A DNA stretch of 64,000 nucleotides from Haloprofundus halobius (GCF_020097835.1 NZ_CP083666.1:2728001-2792000), one strand, 5' to 3'; shown: positions 1 to 8,896, counted from the stretch's first letter. Made by a program: numbers and translations. The notes: generated by a model not told the origin, from the sequence alone.

Positions 1-1
1 A

Positions 2-76
2 TTCGAGTACCACGAGAACGCTAATGACTTCGGAGGGATTCGCCATCGCTGTGCGGTTTCTGTCTCGACGTGTTAA
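2..76 (+). CDS. possible 3' end of a gene cut by the window edge
   Basis: An open frame entering from the left edge reads FEYHENANDFGGIRHRC and ends at TAA. The first dozen codons look coding (charged residues, mostly G/C third positions), but only about 24 codons are visible. Nothing identifies a family. It converges with the MgtE pair. This may be chance. Confidence 0.2.
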   Translation, partial: FEYHENANDFGGIRHRCAVSVSTC

Positions 77-121
77 CTCCTCGGGGGAGTCGGGATCGAA
101 CAATACGCCCACACGCCCACC

Positions 122-171
122 GACGCATACTGACGACTGGCGCACACTACCGACTGACGCATACTGACGAC
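122..171. repeat. 16-bp direct repeat downstream of the MgtE genes
   Basis: The 16-mer GACGCATACTGACGAC occurs at 122-137 and again at 156-171, a 34-bp period, in the gap between the possible left-edge gene and the MgtE pair. It is short and non-coding, with no known function. It may be a small slippage duplication near a transcription end. Confidence 0.6.
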
Positions 172-175
172 CGAC

Positions 176-736
176 TCACACGAGAATCCGCACGACCCCG
201 AACAGGACGAGAACGCCGAGTACGTCGCAGGTGTTCGTTACCACCGGAATCACCACGTCGTCGGGGTCGAGTTCGAGGCGGTAGGCCGCGTACGTCGCGA
301 CCAGCGTGACGACGATGGCGAGTACCGCGAGCACCGCCCCGCTGGCGGTGGCGACGGTGACGACGGTCAGAAAGTCGAGCGCCGTCCCGGCGACGGCCGT
401 CTGAATCGTCCACGCGCCCGCACCGACGAGCGGAAACAGCGTCAGCGAGAGCGCGATAGTCGCGACCGCGTTGCCCAGAAGCAGGTCGTCGTCGGGCGCG
501 AAGTCGAGCAGGCCGAGGTGGAACGCCGTCGAGAGGCGCGCGGCGAGGATGCTCCCCAGGTTGCCGGCCATTCCGATGGTGACCGGGACCAACACGAGAA
601 GCGACGGATACTGCAGCAGCGTCGACTCGAACGTGTCCAGCACCAGTCCGCTGGCGAGTTCGACCGCCGTCAACACGAGGAGGACGGGGAGCATCGTCCG
701 CATGATGCCGCGGACGCTCCATTGGGTTTCGGGCAC
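176..736 (-). CDS. MgtE-type magnesium transporter half protein (second gene of pair)
   Basis: A 186-aa integral membrane protein with about five hydrophobic segments that matches the membrane domain of MgtE/SLC41 divalent-cation transporters. Family-like stretches include the conserved TM region TIGMAGNLGSILAARLS and the segment VIPVVTNTCDVLG near the C-terminus. It has no cytoplasmic N or CBS domains, so it is far shorter than bacterial MgtE (about 450 aa). It starts with GTG placed directly after the TGA of the upstream paralogue (737-739), so the two are surely co-transcribed. Probable role: half of a heteromeric Mg2+ (or other divalent cation) channel in the cytoplasmic membrane. Confidence 0.8.
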   Translation of the reverse strand: MPETQWSVRGIMRTMLPVLLVLTAVELASGLVLDTFESTLLQYPSLLVLVPVTIGMAGNLGSILAARLSTAFHLGLLDFAPDDDLLLGNAVATIALSLTLFPLVGAGAWTIQTAVAGTALDFLTVVTVATASGAVLAVLAIVVTLVATYAAYRLELDPDDVVIPVVTNTCDVLGVLVLFGVVRILV

Positions 737-1315
737 TCACCCACCTCCTAGTGCGAGGACGACGCGGGCGGCGAACAGCATCGTCGCGATTCCGACCACG
801 TCGCCGGTCGTCGTGACGACGGGACCGGCGAGCGTGTCGGGGTTCATCCCCTGTCTGTAGCCGTAGAAGACGACACCCAGTACTGCGATAGTCAGCAACA
901 GTCCGGAGATGACGCCCGCGATAGCGGCGATACCGACGAGCGACCAGAGCGTTGCCGTGGGTCGACCGAGCGTCAGCAAGACTGCGTACGCGAGCACGGC
1001 GGCGAAGACGCTGACGAGAATCCCGTTTGCGAGCGCCGCGACGATGGCGTTGCGGATACGCCGGTCGGAGAACGTGAAGTACGGTTCGACGAGACCCTGA
1101 TGGAGACCGGAGGCGAGACGCGCGCCGAGCGACCCGTAGACGTTGCCGCGCGTCGCCAGCAACGCGGGGACGAGTACGATGAGTCCGGCGACCCGTTCGA
1201 GTTCCGCCTCCATCCCACCGAGGACGACGCCCGCGAAGAGGCCGCCGACGGCGCTCAATAGGAGCACCGGCAGCGCCTCTCGGTACGCTTCGACGGCGAC
1301 GTCGCGGACGGGCAT
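737..1315 (-). CDS. MgtE-type magnesium transporter half protein (first gene of pair)
   Basis: A 192-aa protein with roughly five membrane segments, paralogous to the downstream gene. Shared landmarks are LVPALLATRGNVYGSLGARL, which aligns with the neighbour's GMAGNLGSILAARL region, and the C-terminal AGPVVTTTGDVVGI. It lacks the CBS and N domains that gate bacterial MgtE. Its stop codon abuts the GTG of the second half, giving tight translational coupling. The pair most likely assembles as a pseudo-symmetric heterodimer for divalent cation transport. Specificity cannot be read from the sequence. Confidence 0.8.
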   Translation of the reverse strand: MPVRDVAVEAYREALPVLLLSAVGGLFAGVVLGGMEAELERVAGLIVLVPALLATRGNVYGSLGARLASGLHQGLVEPYFTFSDRRIRNAIVAALANGILVSVFAAVLAYAVLLTLGRPTATLWSLVGIAAIAGVISGLLLTIAVLGVVFYGYRQGMNPDTLAGPVVTTTGDVVGIATMLFAARVVLALGGG

Positions 1316-1399
1316 ACGGGGACAGACGTGCGGCGACGGTAAAAGTCGGGCGGGCGAGAGTGTACGGCCGAGTCGTGTGTCACCGCCCCACGGGAGAAT

Positions 1400-2629
1400 C
1401 TACGCCGGCGTGGGTGCGTCGTCGCCGACGAAGACGAGGAGGACCGTCAGCGCCGCGGCGATGGCCATCGAGGCGGCGAGCGCGGTGAACGCGAGGCGGA
1501 AGCCGACGGTGTCGGAGAGGATTCCGACGGCCGCCGGTGCGAGTGCCCCCGCGCCCATCAACAGCGTCCGCACCGCGCCGAGGCCGCCGCCCGCGACGCT
1601 GTCGGGGATGACCGAGACGAGGTACGCACCCCGGACGGGGCGAAAGCCGTGCGCGCCGAGACCGAACGCGACGACGACGGCAGCCAGCGCGAGGAAATTC
1701 GCCTCGCTGACGGCGACGAGCGCGACGAGCGCGACTGCCGCGAGACCGAGCGTGAATCCGATGATGGGGAGTTGGCCCACGTGGTCGCTCGCTTCGCCGG
1801 TGAGCAGTTGGACGAGGCTGACGACGAACAGCACGCTGAAGATACCGCTGGCGGCGACGGTCGAGAGGCCAGCGCTCCGTTCGAGATACAGCGGGAGGAA
1901 CGCGACCGCGCCGTTGTACGCGAAGGAGAAAAACACCGTCACGACGACGAAAACGGCAAAGCGCGGACGGCGAAAGAGCGCGGCGTACTCGCGAGCGCCC
2001 GCGCTCTCGGCGGCGGCGTTTCGGCTGTCGGGGACGCGTTTCGGAACGCGGAGCGCGAACGCCCCCGCGAGGGCGACGCCGGCGACGCCACCGGCGAGAA
2101 ACACCGCGTGCCAGTCCGCGTGGGTGGTCAGCGCGATGACGGCGGCGGGGGCGGCGACGCCGCCGAACGCGCCGAGCGTGTCGAGCGCGCCGAGCGCCCG
2201 TCCCGTCTGTGCCGGATACACTCGCGAGAGCAGCCTGATGGCGACGGTCTTGTGGACGCCGGTGCCGATGCCGACGAGTAGCATTGCAGCGACGACGAGC
2301 GCGAAGGGAACCGAGGGCACGAGCGCGAGCGCCCCGACGGCGGCGGCGGCGGCCCCGACGGTGATGACCGTCACCGCGCCGACGCGGTCGGCGAGCGCCC
2401 CCGAGGGGAACTGCATCAGCGCGTAGACGAGCATCAGCGCGGTGTAGGCGGTGCCGACGACGGCGTTCGAGACACCGTACTCCGCCTGGAGCGTCCCGAA
2501 CAGCGGTGGGAAGGCGTAGCGAAGAAACTTCGCGAGAAACCAGATGAGCGCCGTCAGGACGAGCGCGTCGAAACGGGTGAGCGAGCGCAGACGGCGATAC
2601 ATCAGGTGGGGGTTGTCGGCGAGTGGCAA
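1400..2629 (-). CDS. MFS transporter
   Basis: A 409-aa major facilitator superfamily permease with about 12 hydrophobic segments. The signature loop between TM2 and TM3 is visible as GALADRVGAV near residue 75, and the equivalent loop in the second half as GEASDHVGQL. It runs towards the MgtE pair but starts 84 bp upstream of it, so it may be a separate transcription unit. Substrate is unknown; the nitrate/sugar-phosphate-like or drug-efflux branches are possible. Confidence 0.8.
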   Translation of the reverse strand: MPLADNPHLMYRRLRSLTRFDALVLTALIWFLAKFLRYAFPPLFGTLQAEYGVSNAVVGTAYTALMLVYALMQFPSGALADRVGAVTVITVGAAAAAVGALALVPSVPFALVVAAMLLVGIGTGVHKTVAIRLLSRVYPAQTGRALGALDTLGAFGGVAAPAAVIALTTHADWHAVFLAGGVAGVALAGAFALRVPKRVPDSRNAAAESAGAREYAALFRRPRFAVFVVVTVFFSFAYNGAVAFLPLYLERSAGLSTVAASGIFSVLFVVSLVQLLTGEASDHVGQLPIIGFTLGLAAVALVALVAVSEANFLALAAVVVAFGLGAHGFRPVRGAYLVSVIPDSVAGGGLGAVRTLLMGAGALAPAAVGILSDTVGFRLAFTALAASMAIAAALTVLLVFVGDDAPTPA

Positions 2630-2771
2630 AAGGAAACTGAAACCGGCGGTCCGCGGAGTGGATAGTGTCGGTGACGCTACGGAGCAGATGCGTGACTCCG
2701 CGGAGTGTGTGGCGTCGCCGACTCCGTGAGATCGCTCGCCGTCGCCGTAGAGAGGGGAGCGGGAGAAATGA

Positions 2772-2777
2772 TTATAT
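2772..2777 (+). promoter_or_regulatory. TATA box of the 2801 gene
   Basis: TTATAT lies 24-29 nt before the ATG at 2801, the spacing expected for a leaderless haloarchaeal transcript. It supports that ATG over the in-frame upstream ATG at 2705. Confidence 0.6.
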
Positions 2778-2800
2778 GGTCATCATATCTTGGCACACGT

Positions 2801-3193
2801 ATGGACAGAACATCGGTCGCGCTCGGCGGCGTCCTCAGCGCTGTCGCCTCCGTCGTCGCCGTCCTCCTGTATGGACCCCAAACCGCTGCGCCGTGGGGTG
2901 TCCTCGCCGGAGGTATCGTCGCACTCCGCGCCCGCGACGCGACCGACGGTCTCTTCGACGGCGCACTCGCCGGTCTCGTCGGGGCCGTCGGCGGCGTCCT
3001 CGCCGTCGTCGGCTTCTACGCCCTCGACGTGTACTTCCACGTCGGAGACGCCGAAATCGCCGGCAGCGTCGGCGCGTACTTTTCGGTGCCGAGCGTGGTG
3101 ATGCTGGTTCCGTCGTTCGCCCTCGGCGGGATGCTCGCCGGCGCGCTCGGTGTGGTCGTCAGAGACCGCGTCGCCTCGCGGGTCGGCGCGTGA
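2801..3193 (+). CDS. small integral membrane protein (DUF5518-like)
   Basis: A 130-aa hydrophobic protein with about four membrane segments rich in Gly, Ala and Val (ALGGVLSAVASVVAV, LAGLVGAVGGVLAVV, ALGGMLAGALGVVV). Its size and Gly-rich helices resemble the haloarchaeal DUF5518 group, but that is a recollection. The ATG at 2801 is preferred because a TATA box lies 24-29 nt upstream. The longer in-frame extension from 2705 covers the promoter and reads unlike protein. It converges with srp54, with a 19-bp gap. Function unknown. Confidence 0.65.
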   Translation: MDRTSVALGGVLSAVASVVAVLLYGPQTAAPWGVLAGGIVALRARDATDGLFDGALAGLVGAVGGVLAVVGFYALDVYFHVGDAEIAGSVGAYFSVPSVVMLVPSFALGGMLAGALGVVVRDRVASRVGA

Positions 3194-3212
3194 AACCCTC
3201 TACCTCTGACGC

Positions 3213-4595
3213 TCAGAACGGTCCGAAGCCGCCCATACCGCCGTCACCGCCCTGCTGCTCCATCTTCTTCATCATCCGCTGCATGTCGCCGTCGCCCATC
3301 CCCTGGAACTGCTTGAGCGTCTGCTCCATCATCTTGTGCTGTTCGAGCAGTTCGCGCACCGTCTCCTCGTCTCTCCCGCTGCCGCGCGAGATGCGGCGGA
3401 CCTGACTCGCGCCGACGCTCCGGGGATTCTCCATCTCGCCTTCGGTCATCGAGTCCATGATTATCTCGAAGCTCCGCATCCGGTTCTGGGTGACGTCCAT
3501 GGCGTCGTCGGGTAGCTGGTCCATCAGCCCGCCGCCGAGGCCGGGAATCATGTCCATGATCTGGTCGAGCGGCCCCATCTTGTTCATCGCCTCCATCTGC
3601 TTCTGCATGTCCTTGAGCGTGAACGACCCCTTCATGATGTCCTCGGGGTCCCAGTCGTCGTCCTCGGCCTGCGTCTCTGACATCGCGCGCTCGACGCGCT
3701 CGGAGAGCTGTTTGAGGTCGCCCATCCCGAGCAGTCGGGAGATGAACCCGTTCGGCTCGAAGCGCTCGATGTCCTGAACGGTCTCGCCCGTCCCGAGGAA
3801 GGCGATGGAGGAATCCGTCTCGTTGACGGCGGTCAGCGCACCGCCACCTTTCGCCGTCCCGTCGAGCTTCGTGATGACGACGCCGTCGATGCCGATGGCC
3901 TCCTCGAACTGCCGGGCCTGCTCTTTCGCGCCCTGGCCGATGGCCGCGTCGAAGACGAGCAGACTGAGGTCGGGACTGACGAGGCCCTCTATCTCCTCGA
4001 TCTCGGCGATGAGTTCGTCTTCGAGGCCGTGTCGACCCGCGGTGTCGACGATGTGGACGTCGGCGTTCTCCGTCGCCTCCAGCCCCTCGCGGGCGATGGT
4101 GACGGGGTTGGACTCGTCGGGGTCGCCGTAGAACTCCACTTCGGCGCGCTCACACATCTGCTTGGCCTGGTCGTACGCGCCGGGGCGGAAGGTGTCGGTC
4201 TGGATGACCGCCGGGCGCAGTCCCTTCTTCGAGAACCACCACGCCATCTTCGCGGCGGAGGTGGTCTTCCCCGACCCCTGCAGCCCGGCGAGGAGGATGG
4301 TCTGGGGTTCGAGCGGAATCTCCGTCGACTCGCCGACGATGGCGACCATCTCCTCGTAGACGATTTTGAGGACGTGGTCGCGCGCGGAGGTTCCTCCGGG
4401 GGGTTCCTCCTCCAGCGCGCGGGTTTTGATGCTGTCCGACAGTTCCATCACGAGCGCCACGTCGACGTCGGCCTGGAGGAGCGAACGCTGGATCTCCTTG
4501 ACGACCGCCTCCACGTCCTCTTCGCTGAGGCGGGTCTTCCCTCGCAGCGTCTCCAACGTACCGCGGAGGGAGCTTCCGAGATTGTCGAGTACCAT
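3213..4595 (-). CDS. srp54: signal recognition particle GTPase SRP54
   Basis: The 460-aa GTPase subunit of the archaeal signal recognition particle, which binds 7S RNA and signal sequences and docks with FtsY. Domains run N (helical, to about 90), G (P-loop [13 protein letters not shown] near 110, [19 protein letters not shown]) and a Met-rich M domain ([15 protein letters not shown], many MxxM clusters) ending in a Gly/Met tail. The start was set at 4595 (MVLDNLGSS), the family's usual N-terminus; the frame stays open upstream but that part is unlike SRP54. A TATA-like TTTACC sits about 26-32 nt upstream of 4595. Its receptor gene ftsY lies 0.5 kb away. Confidence 0.96.
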   Translation of the reverse strand: MVLDNLGSSLRGTLETLRGKTRLSEEDVEAVVKEIQRSLLQADVDVALVMELSDSIKTRALEEEPPGGTSARDHVLKIVYEEMVAIVGESTEIPLEPQTILLAGLQGSGKTTSAAKMAWWFSKKGLRPAVIQTDTFRPGAYDQAKQMCERAEVEFYGDPDESNPVTIAREGLEATENADVHIVDTAGRHGLEDELIAEIEEIEGLVSPDLSLLVFDAAIGQGAKEQARQFEEAIGIDGVVITKLDGTAKGGGALTAVNETDSSIAFLGTGETVQDIERFEPNGFISRLLGMGDLKQLSERVERAMSETQAEDDDWDPEDIMKGSFTLKDMQKQMEAMNKMGPLDQIMDMIPGLGGGLMDQLPDDAMDVTQNRMRSFEIIMDSMTEGEMENPRSVGASQVRRISRGSGRDEETVRELLEQHKMMEQTLKQFQGMGDGDMQRMMKKMEQQGGDGGMGGFGPF

Positions 4596-4755
4596 TTGCA
4601 CACAGTACGCCACCGAACCGGTAAAGGCTTTATTCGTCGCGCCGCGTCGATTCGGGGCGATTCGAGTCGGGCATTCGGGCCAAGACGGGTGAGGAGACAC
4701 TCTCTTGAACCGACTCGAACCGAGATTTATCCCCGCGGGCGATGCCATCGTACCC

Positions 4756-5022
4756 ATGACGAACGGCGCAGACGAGGAGCAGTCGCCCAGCGGCGACAGC
4801 ACGACCGGGTGGGAAGAGGCCGGCCGAATGGAACTGAATCCGGACGCGTTCCTCGAAGCCGACGAGGGGTACGCCATCGAGTGCCCGGAGTGCGGGTCGC
4901 AGACGCCGCTCATGCGGGTCGTCGAGACCGGCCGTTGCGACGGCTATCGGGGAGATACCGTCCAGTGTAGCGCGCTCCTCCGAGTCGAGCTCGCCTGGAA
5001 GTCGGAGGGCGAACCGGAGTAG
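4756..5022 (+). CDS. small zinc-ribbon protein
   Basis: An 88-aa acidic protein with a CPECGS knuckle near residue 43 and later Cys residues (GRCDGY, VQCSAL) that could complete a Cys4 zinc site. The N-terminal about 35 residues are polar and probably disordered. It sits alone between srp54 (divergent) and ftsY (convergent), with an AT-rich GATTTAT element about 22-27 nt before the ATG. Function unknown; it may bind nucleic acid or protein, like other haloarchaeal zinc micro-proteins. Confidence 0.7.
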   Translation: MTNGADEEQSPSGDSTTGWEEAGRMELNPDAFLEADEGYAIECPECGSQTPLMRVVETGRCDGYRGDTVQCSALLRVELAWKSEGEPE

Positions 5023-5070
5023 CGGCGCTCACCGTGGGAGTCGAAAGCGCGGAGGGAGGCGAGAAGTGAG

Positions 5071-6435
5071 CTACTCCTCGTCTTCGAGAAGACTCGCGAC
5101 GAGCTCCTCGGGGACGAACCGCTCGATGTCGTCGTACTCTTGACCGGTGCCGAGGAAGAGAATCGGCTTCCCGGTGACGTAGGCGATGGAGATGGCCGCG
5201 CCGCCTGAGGAGTCAGCGTCGGCTTTCGTCAGGATTGCGCCGTCGATTTCGGCGGTCTCGTCGAACTTCTTCGCGCGCTGGACGGCGTCCTGACCGGCGA
5301 CGGCTTCGTCGACGAACAGCGTCATGTCCGGGCCGACGACGCGGTCAATCTTCTCCAACTGCGCCATCAGGTCGTTGGAGGTGTGGAGCCGACCCGCGGT
5401 GTCGCCGAGGACGATGTCGATGTCGTGGGCCTCGGCGTACTCGACGGCGTCGTAGATGACCGCCGCCGGGTCGCCGCCCTGTTCGTGGGCGATGAGCTTC
5501 CGGTCGAGGTTCTCGGCGTGCTTGCGAATCTGCTCGTTCGCGCCGGCGCGGTAGGTGTCGCCGTTGGCGAGCACCGTTGAGTAGCCTTGTTCCTCGAAAT
5601 ACTCCGAGAGTTTGGCGATGCTCGTCGTCTTGCCGACGCCGTTGACGCCGGTGAAGATGATGGTGACGGGCTTGTCCGCGTCGGCGATTCGCTGGTCGAA
5701 GTCGAACTGACCGACGCTGATGACGTCGAGCAGCGCGTCGTGCAGCGCCTCCTCGACGAGTTGCGCCGTCGTCTGCACCTGCTTGCGCGTGGTGCCGAGC
5801 ATCTTCTCACGGATGGTGTCGAGCATCTGCTCGGCGACGCCCATCTCCACGTCGCTCTGCAGCAGCGCCATCTCCAGTTCCCACAGCGGCTGTTCGAGGT
5901 CCTCCTCCTCGATGATGATACGGCCGGTGGCGAACGCCGCCGCGCGCTTCAGTCGGCCGGGGCCCGAACGTTCTTCCTCCCCCTGGTCTTCGACGGCGGA
6001 CTCGTCGGGAACCGGTTCGGGAGACGACTCCGCGGGCGACTCTGCGTCGGCAGTACTCTCGGCGGCGTCCGCCTCGGCGTCGGCGGCGACAGCCTGGGCC
6101 GACGGTGCGCTCTCGTCCGGTTCGGCCGTCTCGGTTGTCTCGGCGACGGTGTCGGGATCGGCCTGCTGGACCGAGGCCCGTGATGGGTCCGACGTCTCCG
6201 TCGCACCGTGTTCGACCGCGCCGCTCGTCTCGGTGTCGGCGACGGACTCCGCGCTCGCGTCGGCCGCCTCCGCCGCGTCGATCTCGGCCGTCTCCGCGTC
6301 GGCCGCATCGACCTCGGTCGTTTCCGCCTCCGCCGCATCGGCCGCATCGACTCCTTCGGCCTCGGCTTTCTCCTCGGCGGTCTCCTCAACGTCTTCGCGG
6401 AAGCTGTTGAGCTTCTTTTTGAGTCCGTCGAACAT
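5071..6435 (-). CDS. ftsY: signal recognition particle receptor FtsY
   Basis: A 454-aa SRP receptor GTPase. The N-terminal MFDGLKKKLNSFREDVEE is the amphipathic membrane-binding start. It is followed by an Ala/Asp/Glu/Thr-rich, low-complexity acidic region (about residues 20-155), then the NG domain: P-loop GVNGVGKTTSIAK, DTAGRLHT, TKADADSSGGAA. The C-terminus ends soon after the GTPase domain, as usual. It acts with SRP54 to deliver nascent membrane proteins to the translocon. It is followed closely (18-bp gap) behind pfdA, in one minus-strand operon with pfdA and L18a. Confidence 0.96.
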   Translation of the reverse strand: MFDGLKKKLNSFREDVEETAEEKAEAEGVDAADAAEAETTEVDAADAETAEIDAAEAADASAESVADTETSGAVEHGATETSDPSRASVQQADPDTVAETTETAEPDESAPSAQAVAADAEADAAESTADAESPAESSPEPVPDESAVEDQGEEERSGPGRLKRAAAFATGRIIIEEEDLEQPLWELEMALLQSDVEMGVAEQMLDTIREKMLGTTRKQVQTTAQLVEEALHDALLDVISVGQFDFDQRIADADKPVTIIFTGVNGVGKTTSIAKLSEYFEEQGYSTVLANGDTYRAGANEQIRKHAENLDRKLIAHEQGGDPAAVIYDAVEYAEAHDIDIVLGDTAGRLHTSNDLMAQLEKIDRVVGPDMTLFVDEAVAGQDAVQRAKKFDETAEIDGAILTKADADSSGGAAISIAYVTGKPILFLGTGQEYDDIERFVPEELVASLLEDEE

Positions 6436-6453
6436 GGGGGGGGTTGTCGTGAG

Positions 6454-6930
6454 TTACTCGTCGCCGTTCTCCTCCTGCTGCATCTGCTGCATCTGCTGCA
6501 TCTGCTGCTGCTGGAGGCGCTGTTGGAGTTGCTGGGCTTGCTGTTCGATCTCGTCGCTCTCGTCTTCGAGGTCGCGAACCTCGCCTTCGACGCCCGCGAT
6601 ACGCTCGTCGACGTGGTCTTGCTTGCTGCGGAGCGCCTCGATGGCACCGTCTCGCTCCTGTTCGGCCGCGTAGTTGCCGCCGAGGCTGACGACAACTTCG
6701 TCGATGTCCTGCACTTCCGCGCGGACGTACGCGCCGCCACCGAGCGGTACCTGTACCGTCGAACCGCTCTCGAGCGTCTCGAGCGCCTCGATGGCCTCGT
6801 CCATCTCCGTTTTCTCCTGTTCGAGGTCGGAGATGTCGGCTTCGAGTTCCTCGATCTCCTCGTCGATCGCCTGCAGTTCCTGCGAGAGCTGCTGAAGTTG
6901 CTGCTGACCGCCGCCACCGCTACCCATCAT
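6454..6930 (-). CDS. pfdA: prefoldin subunit alpha
   Basis: A 158-aa prefoldin alpha chaperone subunit. It has two long coiled coils (QLQQLSQELQAIDEEIEELE and the C-terminal EVRDLEDESDEIEQQ region) separated by the conserved beta-hairpin core SGSTVQVPLGGGAYVRAEV. The C-terminus is a Gln/Met-rich tail (QQQMQQMQQMQQ), which is unusual but common in haloarchaeal homologues. The start overlaps the stop of rpl18a by 4 bp (ATGA). In the alpha2-beta4 hexamer it captures unfolded proteins and passes them to the thermosome. Confidence 0.93.
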   Translation of the reverse strand: MMGSGGGGQQQLQQLSQELQAIDEEIEELEADISDLEQEKTEMDEAIEALETLESGSTVQVPLGGGAYVRAEVQDIDEVVVSLGGNYAAEQERDGAIEALRSKQDHVDERIAGVEGEVRDLEDESDEIEQQAQQLQQRLQQQQMQQMQQMQQEENGDE

Positions 6931-7103
6931 TGTGCGGTCACCTCGTCGAGTTCGACCTGCATACGCTTGAGGCCGTGCTCGCTGCCGAAGCGCGAGAGTG
7001 TGTACTCGCGGGCGACGTTCTCGTTCGCTGCCTCGATGTCCTTGGTGAACGTCCGGTAGCCGTCGCGGCTTCGGAATCGGCCGCGTACAGTAAACTGACT
7101 CAT
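6927..7103 (-). CDS. rpl18a: ribosomal protein L20a / L18ae (LX)
   Basis: A 58-aa ribosomal protein of the archaeal LX/L18ae family. It starts MSQFTVRGRF, followed by YRTFTKDIEAANENVAREY, then the conserved SEHGLKR before the C-terminal strand. It overlaps pfdA by 4 bp, and that pairing is typical of archaeal genomes. It is the first gene of the pfdA-ftsY operon; aIF6 lies 100 bp upstream on the same strand. Confidence 0.93.
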   Translation of the reverse strand: MSQFTVRGRFRSRDGYRTFTKDIEAANENVAREYTLSRFGSEHGLKRMQVELDEVTAQ

Positions 7104-7203
7104 GGCAAAGCGTGGGGTAGCGAGCGGGAAGTATCTTCCTACTCGGAGAGTCGAGCGGTGCGCTCGAAGGCGGAGACGCGGCCGCAAAGAAGTCGGCGAA
7201 AAC

Positions 7204-7869
7204 TCAGTCGATGTAGCCGAGCGTCTCCTCGATGCGCCCGAGCTCCGGACCCGTCGTCTCCTCGCCGACGACGTAGCTCTCCTCGTTGGCGACGAGGCCG
7301 GAGCCGACCAGCGGCGCGCCGTAGTTGACGGTGCCGATGTCGGCGTACACGTCGAGGTGTTCTTCGAGCGCCTCCAGTTCCGGCTCCCGAGATTTCGGGT
7401 GACAGAGGACGCCGGTGTTGTTGGCGACCGCCGCGGTGCCGACGGTGCGGACATCGCCGAGGTCGCCGCGTTCGACCGGCACGTCGAGCGCCTCCTCGAC
7501 GGCCGCGACGGCCTCGTCGTCGAGGTCGGGGTGGATCCACGCGCCGTAGTCGTTGGCGAGCACGACGTTGCCGGCGGCGTTGATACGTCCCGGCAAGGGG
7601 ACGACCGGCAAGTCGACGGCGTCGGCGATTCGCTCGCGTTCGCGGTCGGTCGCGCGGCCGGAGACGAGAATTCCGTTCTCGTTGCCCATCGCCAGCGCAC
7701 CGACGGTGCCCGACCCACCGACCGTAGTCGGTACTGGGGGAACGCCGAACTCGTCGGCCAGAGACGAGACGAGTTCGTCGTCTGCGTCCGGACGGACGAG
7801 CAGGCAGTCGTTCGTCGCGCGCGCGAAGACGCCGACGTACGGCGACCCGGCGAAGGAGGCGCGGAGCAC
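7204..7869 (-). CDS. tif6: translation initiation factor aIF6
   Basis: A 221-aa anti-association factor that binds the large ribosomal subunit. It shows the five-fold pseudo-symmetric repeats of the family, each containing a (V/A)xxN-type strand turn ([32 protein letters not shown]). The length matches archaeal eIF6 (about 220 aa). Translation starts at GTG (read as Met), 3 bp after the stop of the L31e gene, so it lies in the L39e-L31e-aIF6 operon. The conserved gene order supports the call. Confidence 0.96.
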   Translation of the reverse strand: MLRASFAGSPYVGVFARATNDCLLVRPDADDELVSSLADEFGVPPVPTTVGGSGTVGALAMGNENGILVSGRATDRERERIADAVDLPVVPLPGRINAAGNVVLANDYGAWIHPDLDDEAVAAVEEALDVPVERGDLGDVRTVGTAAVANNTGVLCHPKSREPELEALEEHLDVYADIGTVNYGAPLVGSGLVANEESYVVGEETTGPELGRIEETLGYID

Positions 7870-7872
7870 CGT

Positions 7873-8151
7873 TTACTCGGCCGGTTCGGCCTCGACGACG
7901 GCCTCGCCGTCCTCGTCGAACCGTGCGGCGCGGACGCGAAGCTTCCGCGGCGGGTTCTGTCGACCCTCCGCCCAGACGGCCTCGTTGAGCGAGGGTTCGA
8001 GGCGAACGGCGTCCTCGTCGACGTTGAAGTTCTTCGCGAGGTGCTGACGGATGATGCTCATCGCGCGGTCGGCGCGCTTCTGGACGGCGACCTTCTTGAC
8101 GCCGCGGAGCGGGACGGTGACGACGCGTTCTTCGAAATCACTCGCGCTCAT
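7873..8151 (-). CDS. rpl31e: ribosomal protein L31e
   Basis: A 92-aa large-subunit protein. The family core RVVTVPLRGVKKVAVQKRADRA is near the N-terminus, followed by AMSIIRQHLAKNF. The C-terminus carries an acidic haloarchaeal extension (EDGEAVVEAEPAE). The start ATG overlaps the L39e stop by one base (TAATG), so the two genes are translationally coupled. Confidence 0.96.
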   Translation of the reverse strand: MSASDFEERVVTVPLRGVKKVAVQKRADRAMSIIRQHLAKNFNVDEDAVRLEPSLNEAVWAEGRQNPPRKLRVRAARFDEDGEAVVEAEPAE

Positions 8152-8303
8152 TATTCGTCAGTATCGCTTCGCCGCCAGTTGCGGCGCTTAGGGTTTCGCG
8201 TGACTTGCATGTCCGTCTTCAGCATGACCCACGTCGGGACGCGACTGTTCTGGCGCTCCAGTTTCGCCAGTCGCTTCTTCTTGGCCTTCGATTTTTTACC
8301 CAT
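8151..8303 (-). CDS. rpl39e: ribosomal protein L39e
   Basis: A 50-aa, very basic protein lining the exit tunnel. It begins [19 protein letters not shown] and contains the invariant VPTWVMLKT and [10 protein letters not shown] motifs. It leads the L39e-L31e-aIF6 operon and has a TATA box 26-33 nt upstream. Its basic character contrasts with the acidic proteins around it, as expected for this RNA-buried protein. Confidence 0.97.
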   Translation of the reverse strand: MGKKSKAKKKRLAKLERQNSRVPTWVMLKTDMQVTRNPKRRNWRRSDTDE

Positions 8304-8626
8304 AGTAGCAGTGGGTTCCGTTGCGCGGCATAAAATCTTGTTCCTTCGCGTCGCGGCCGCGTCACGGAATCGCACGTCCCCCGTGACAGTCGATGACGGC
8401 GTTCTATTCGTGTTCATCCGTCTCGGCATCCGTTTTCGAGACGACGTCTTCGGAGTACGCTCGAGCCGGCCGGGCGACGGAATGTCGTTCGATGTCGATA
8501 GCGAATCGCAGTACGCGGCGTTCGGCGACTAATCAGTAGATTGTACAATATATTATCTTTATTATAATATTTTAATTATTATATTCTAGGATACATTTAA
8601 GTTGGCGGAGTTCATTCAACTATCGT
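8304..8626. other. intergenic region with an AT-rich promoter block
   Basis: This 323-bp divergent gap has no convincing gene. Its left third holds the L39e promoter. At about 8538-8605 it contains an almost pure A/T block (runs such as TATATTATC and TTTTAATTATTATA), extremely unusual in this GC-rich DNA. The block ends about 20 nt before the HalOD1 gene and probably contains its TATA box and easily melted upstream DNA. Confidence 0.6.
8329..8336 (-). promoter_or_regulatory. TATA box of the L39e-L31e-aIF6 operon
   Basis: On the minus strand this reads ATTTTATG, 26-33 nt before the L39e start codon, the normal position for a haloarchaeal promoter with a very short leader. Confidence 0.65.
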
Positions 8627-8896
8627 ATGGGTCCGCCGATACACTACTACCACCGCTCCGACGAGACGAGTCTCTGCGTGGACATCGCCCGGGCCGTCGG
8701 GAGGCTGTTCGACGTAGACCCGGCGGAACTCCCGCCGCTGGCGAACTCGTTCGACGCCGAGGCCGCGGAGGCCGTTCTCGAGAGCGAGAGCGACACCGTC
8801 GTCGTCTTCACGTATCTGGGTCAGCGCATCACGGTCACCAGCGATAGAGTGATGACCATCGAATCGCCCGTAGCGGGTTCGGGCGCGAGCGCGTGA
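8627..8896 (+). CDS. HalOD1 output-domain protein
   Basis: An 89-aa protein resembling the haloarchaeal HalOD1 output domain: an N-terminal SLCVDIARAVGRLFDVDP helix, the central LPPLANSFDAEAAEAV, then VVFTYLGQRITVTSDRVMTI strands. It is a single-domain protein. The family is thought to act as an output module of signalling systems, but the target is unknown. It is monocistronic behind an exceptionally AT-rich promoter block. Confidence 0.7.
   Translation: MGPPIHYYHRSDETSLCVDIARAVGRLFDVDPAELPPLANSFDAEAAEAVLESESDTVVVFTYLGQRITVTSDRVMTIESPVAGSGASA

Noticed and set aside
4596-4913. N-terminal extension of SRP54 to 4913
   Set aside because: The extension is unlike SRP54, covers the divergent promoter region and overlaps the zinc-protein gene. 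The family start is MVLDNLGSS at 4595.
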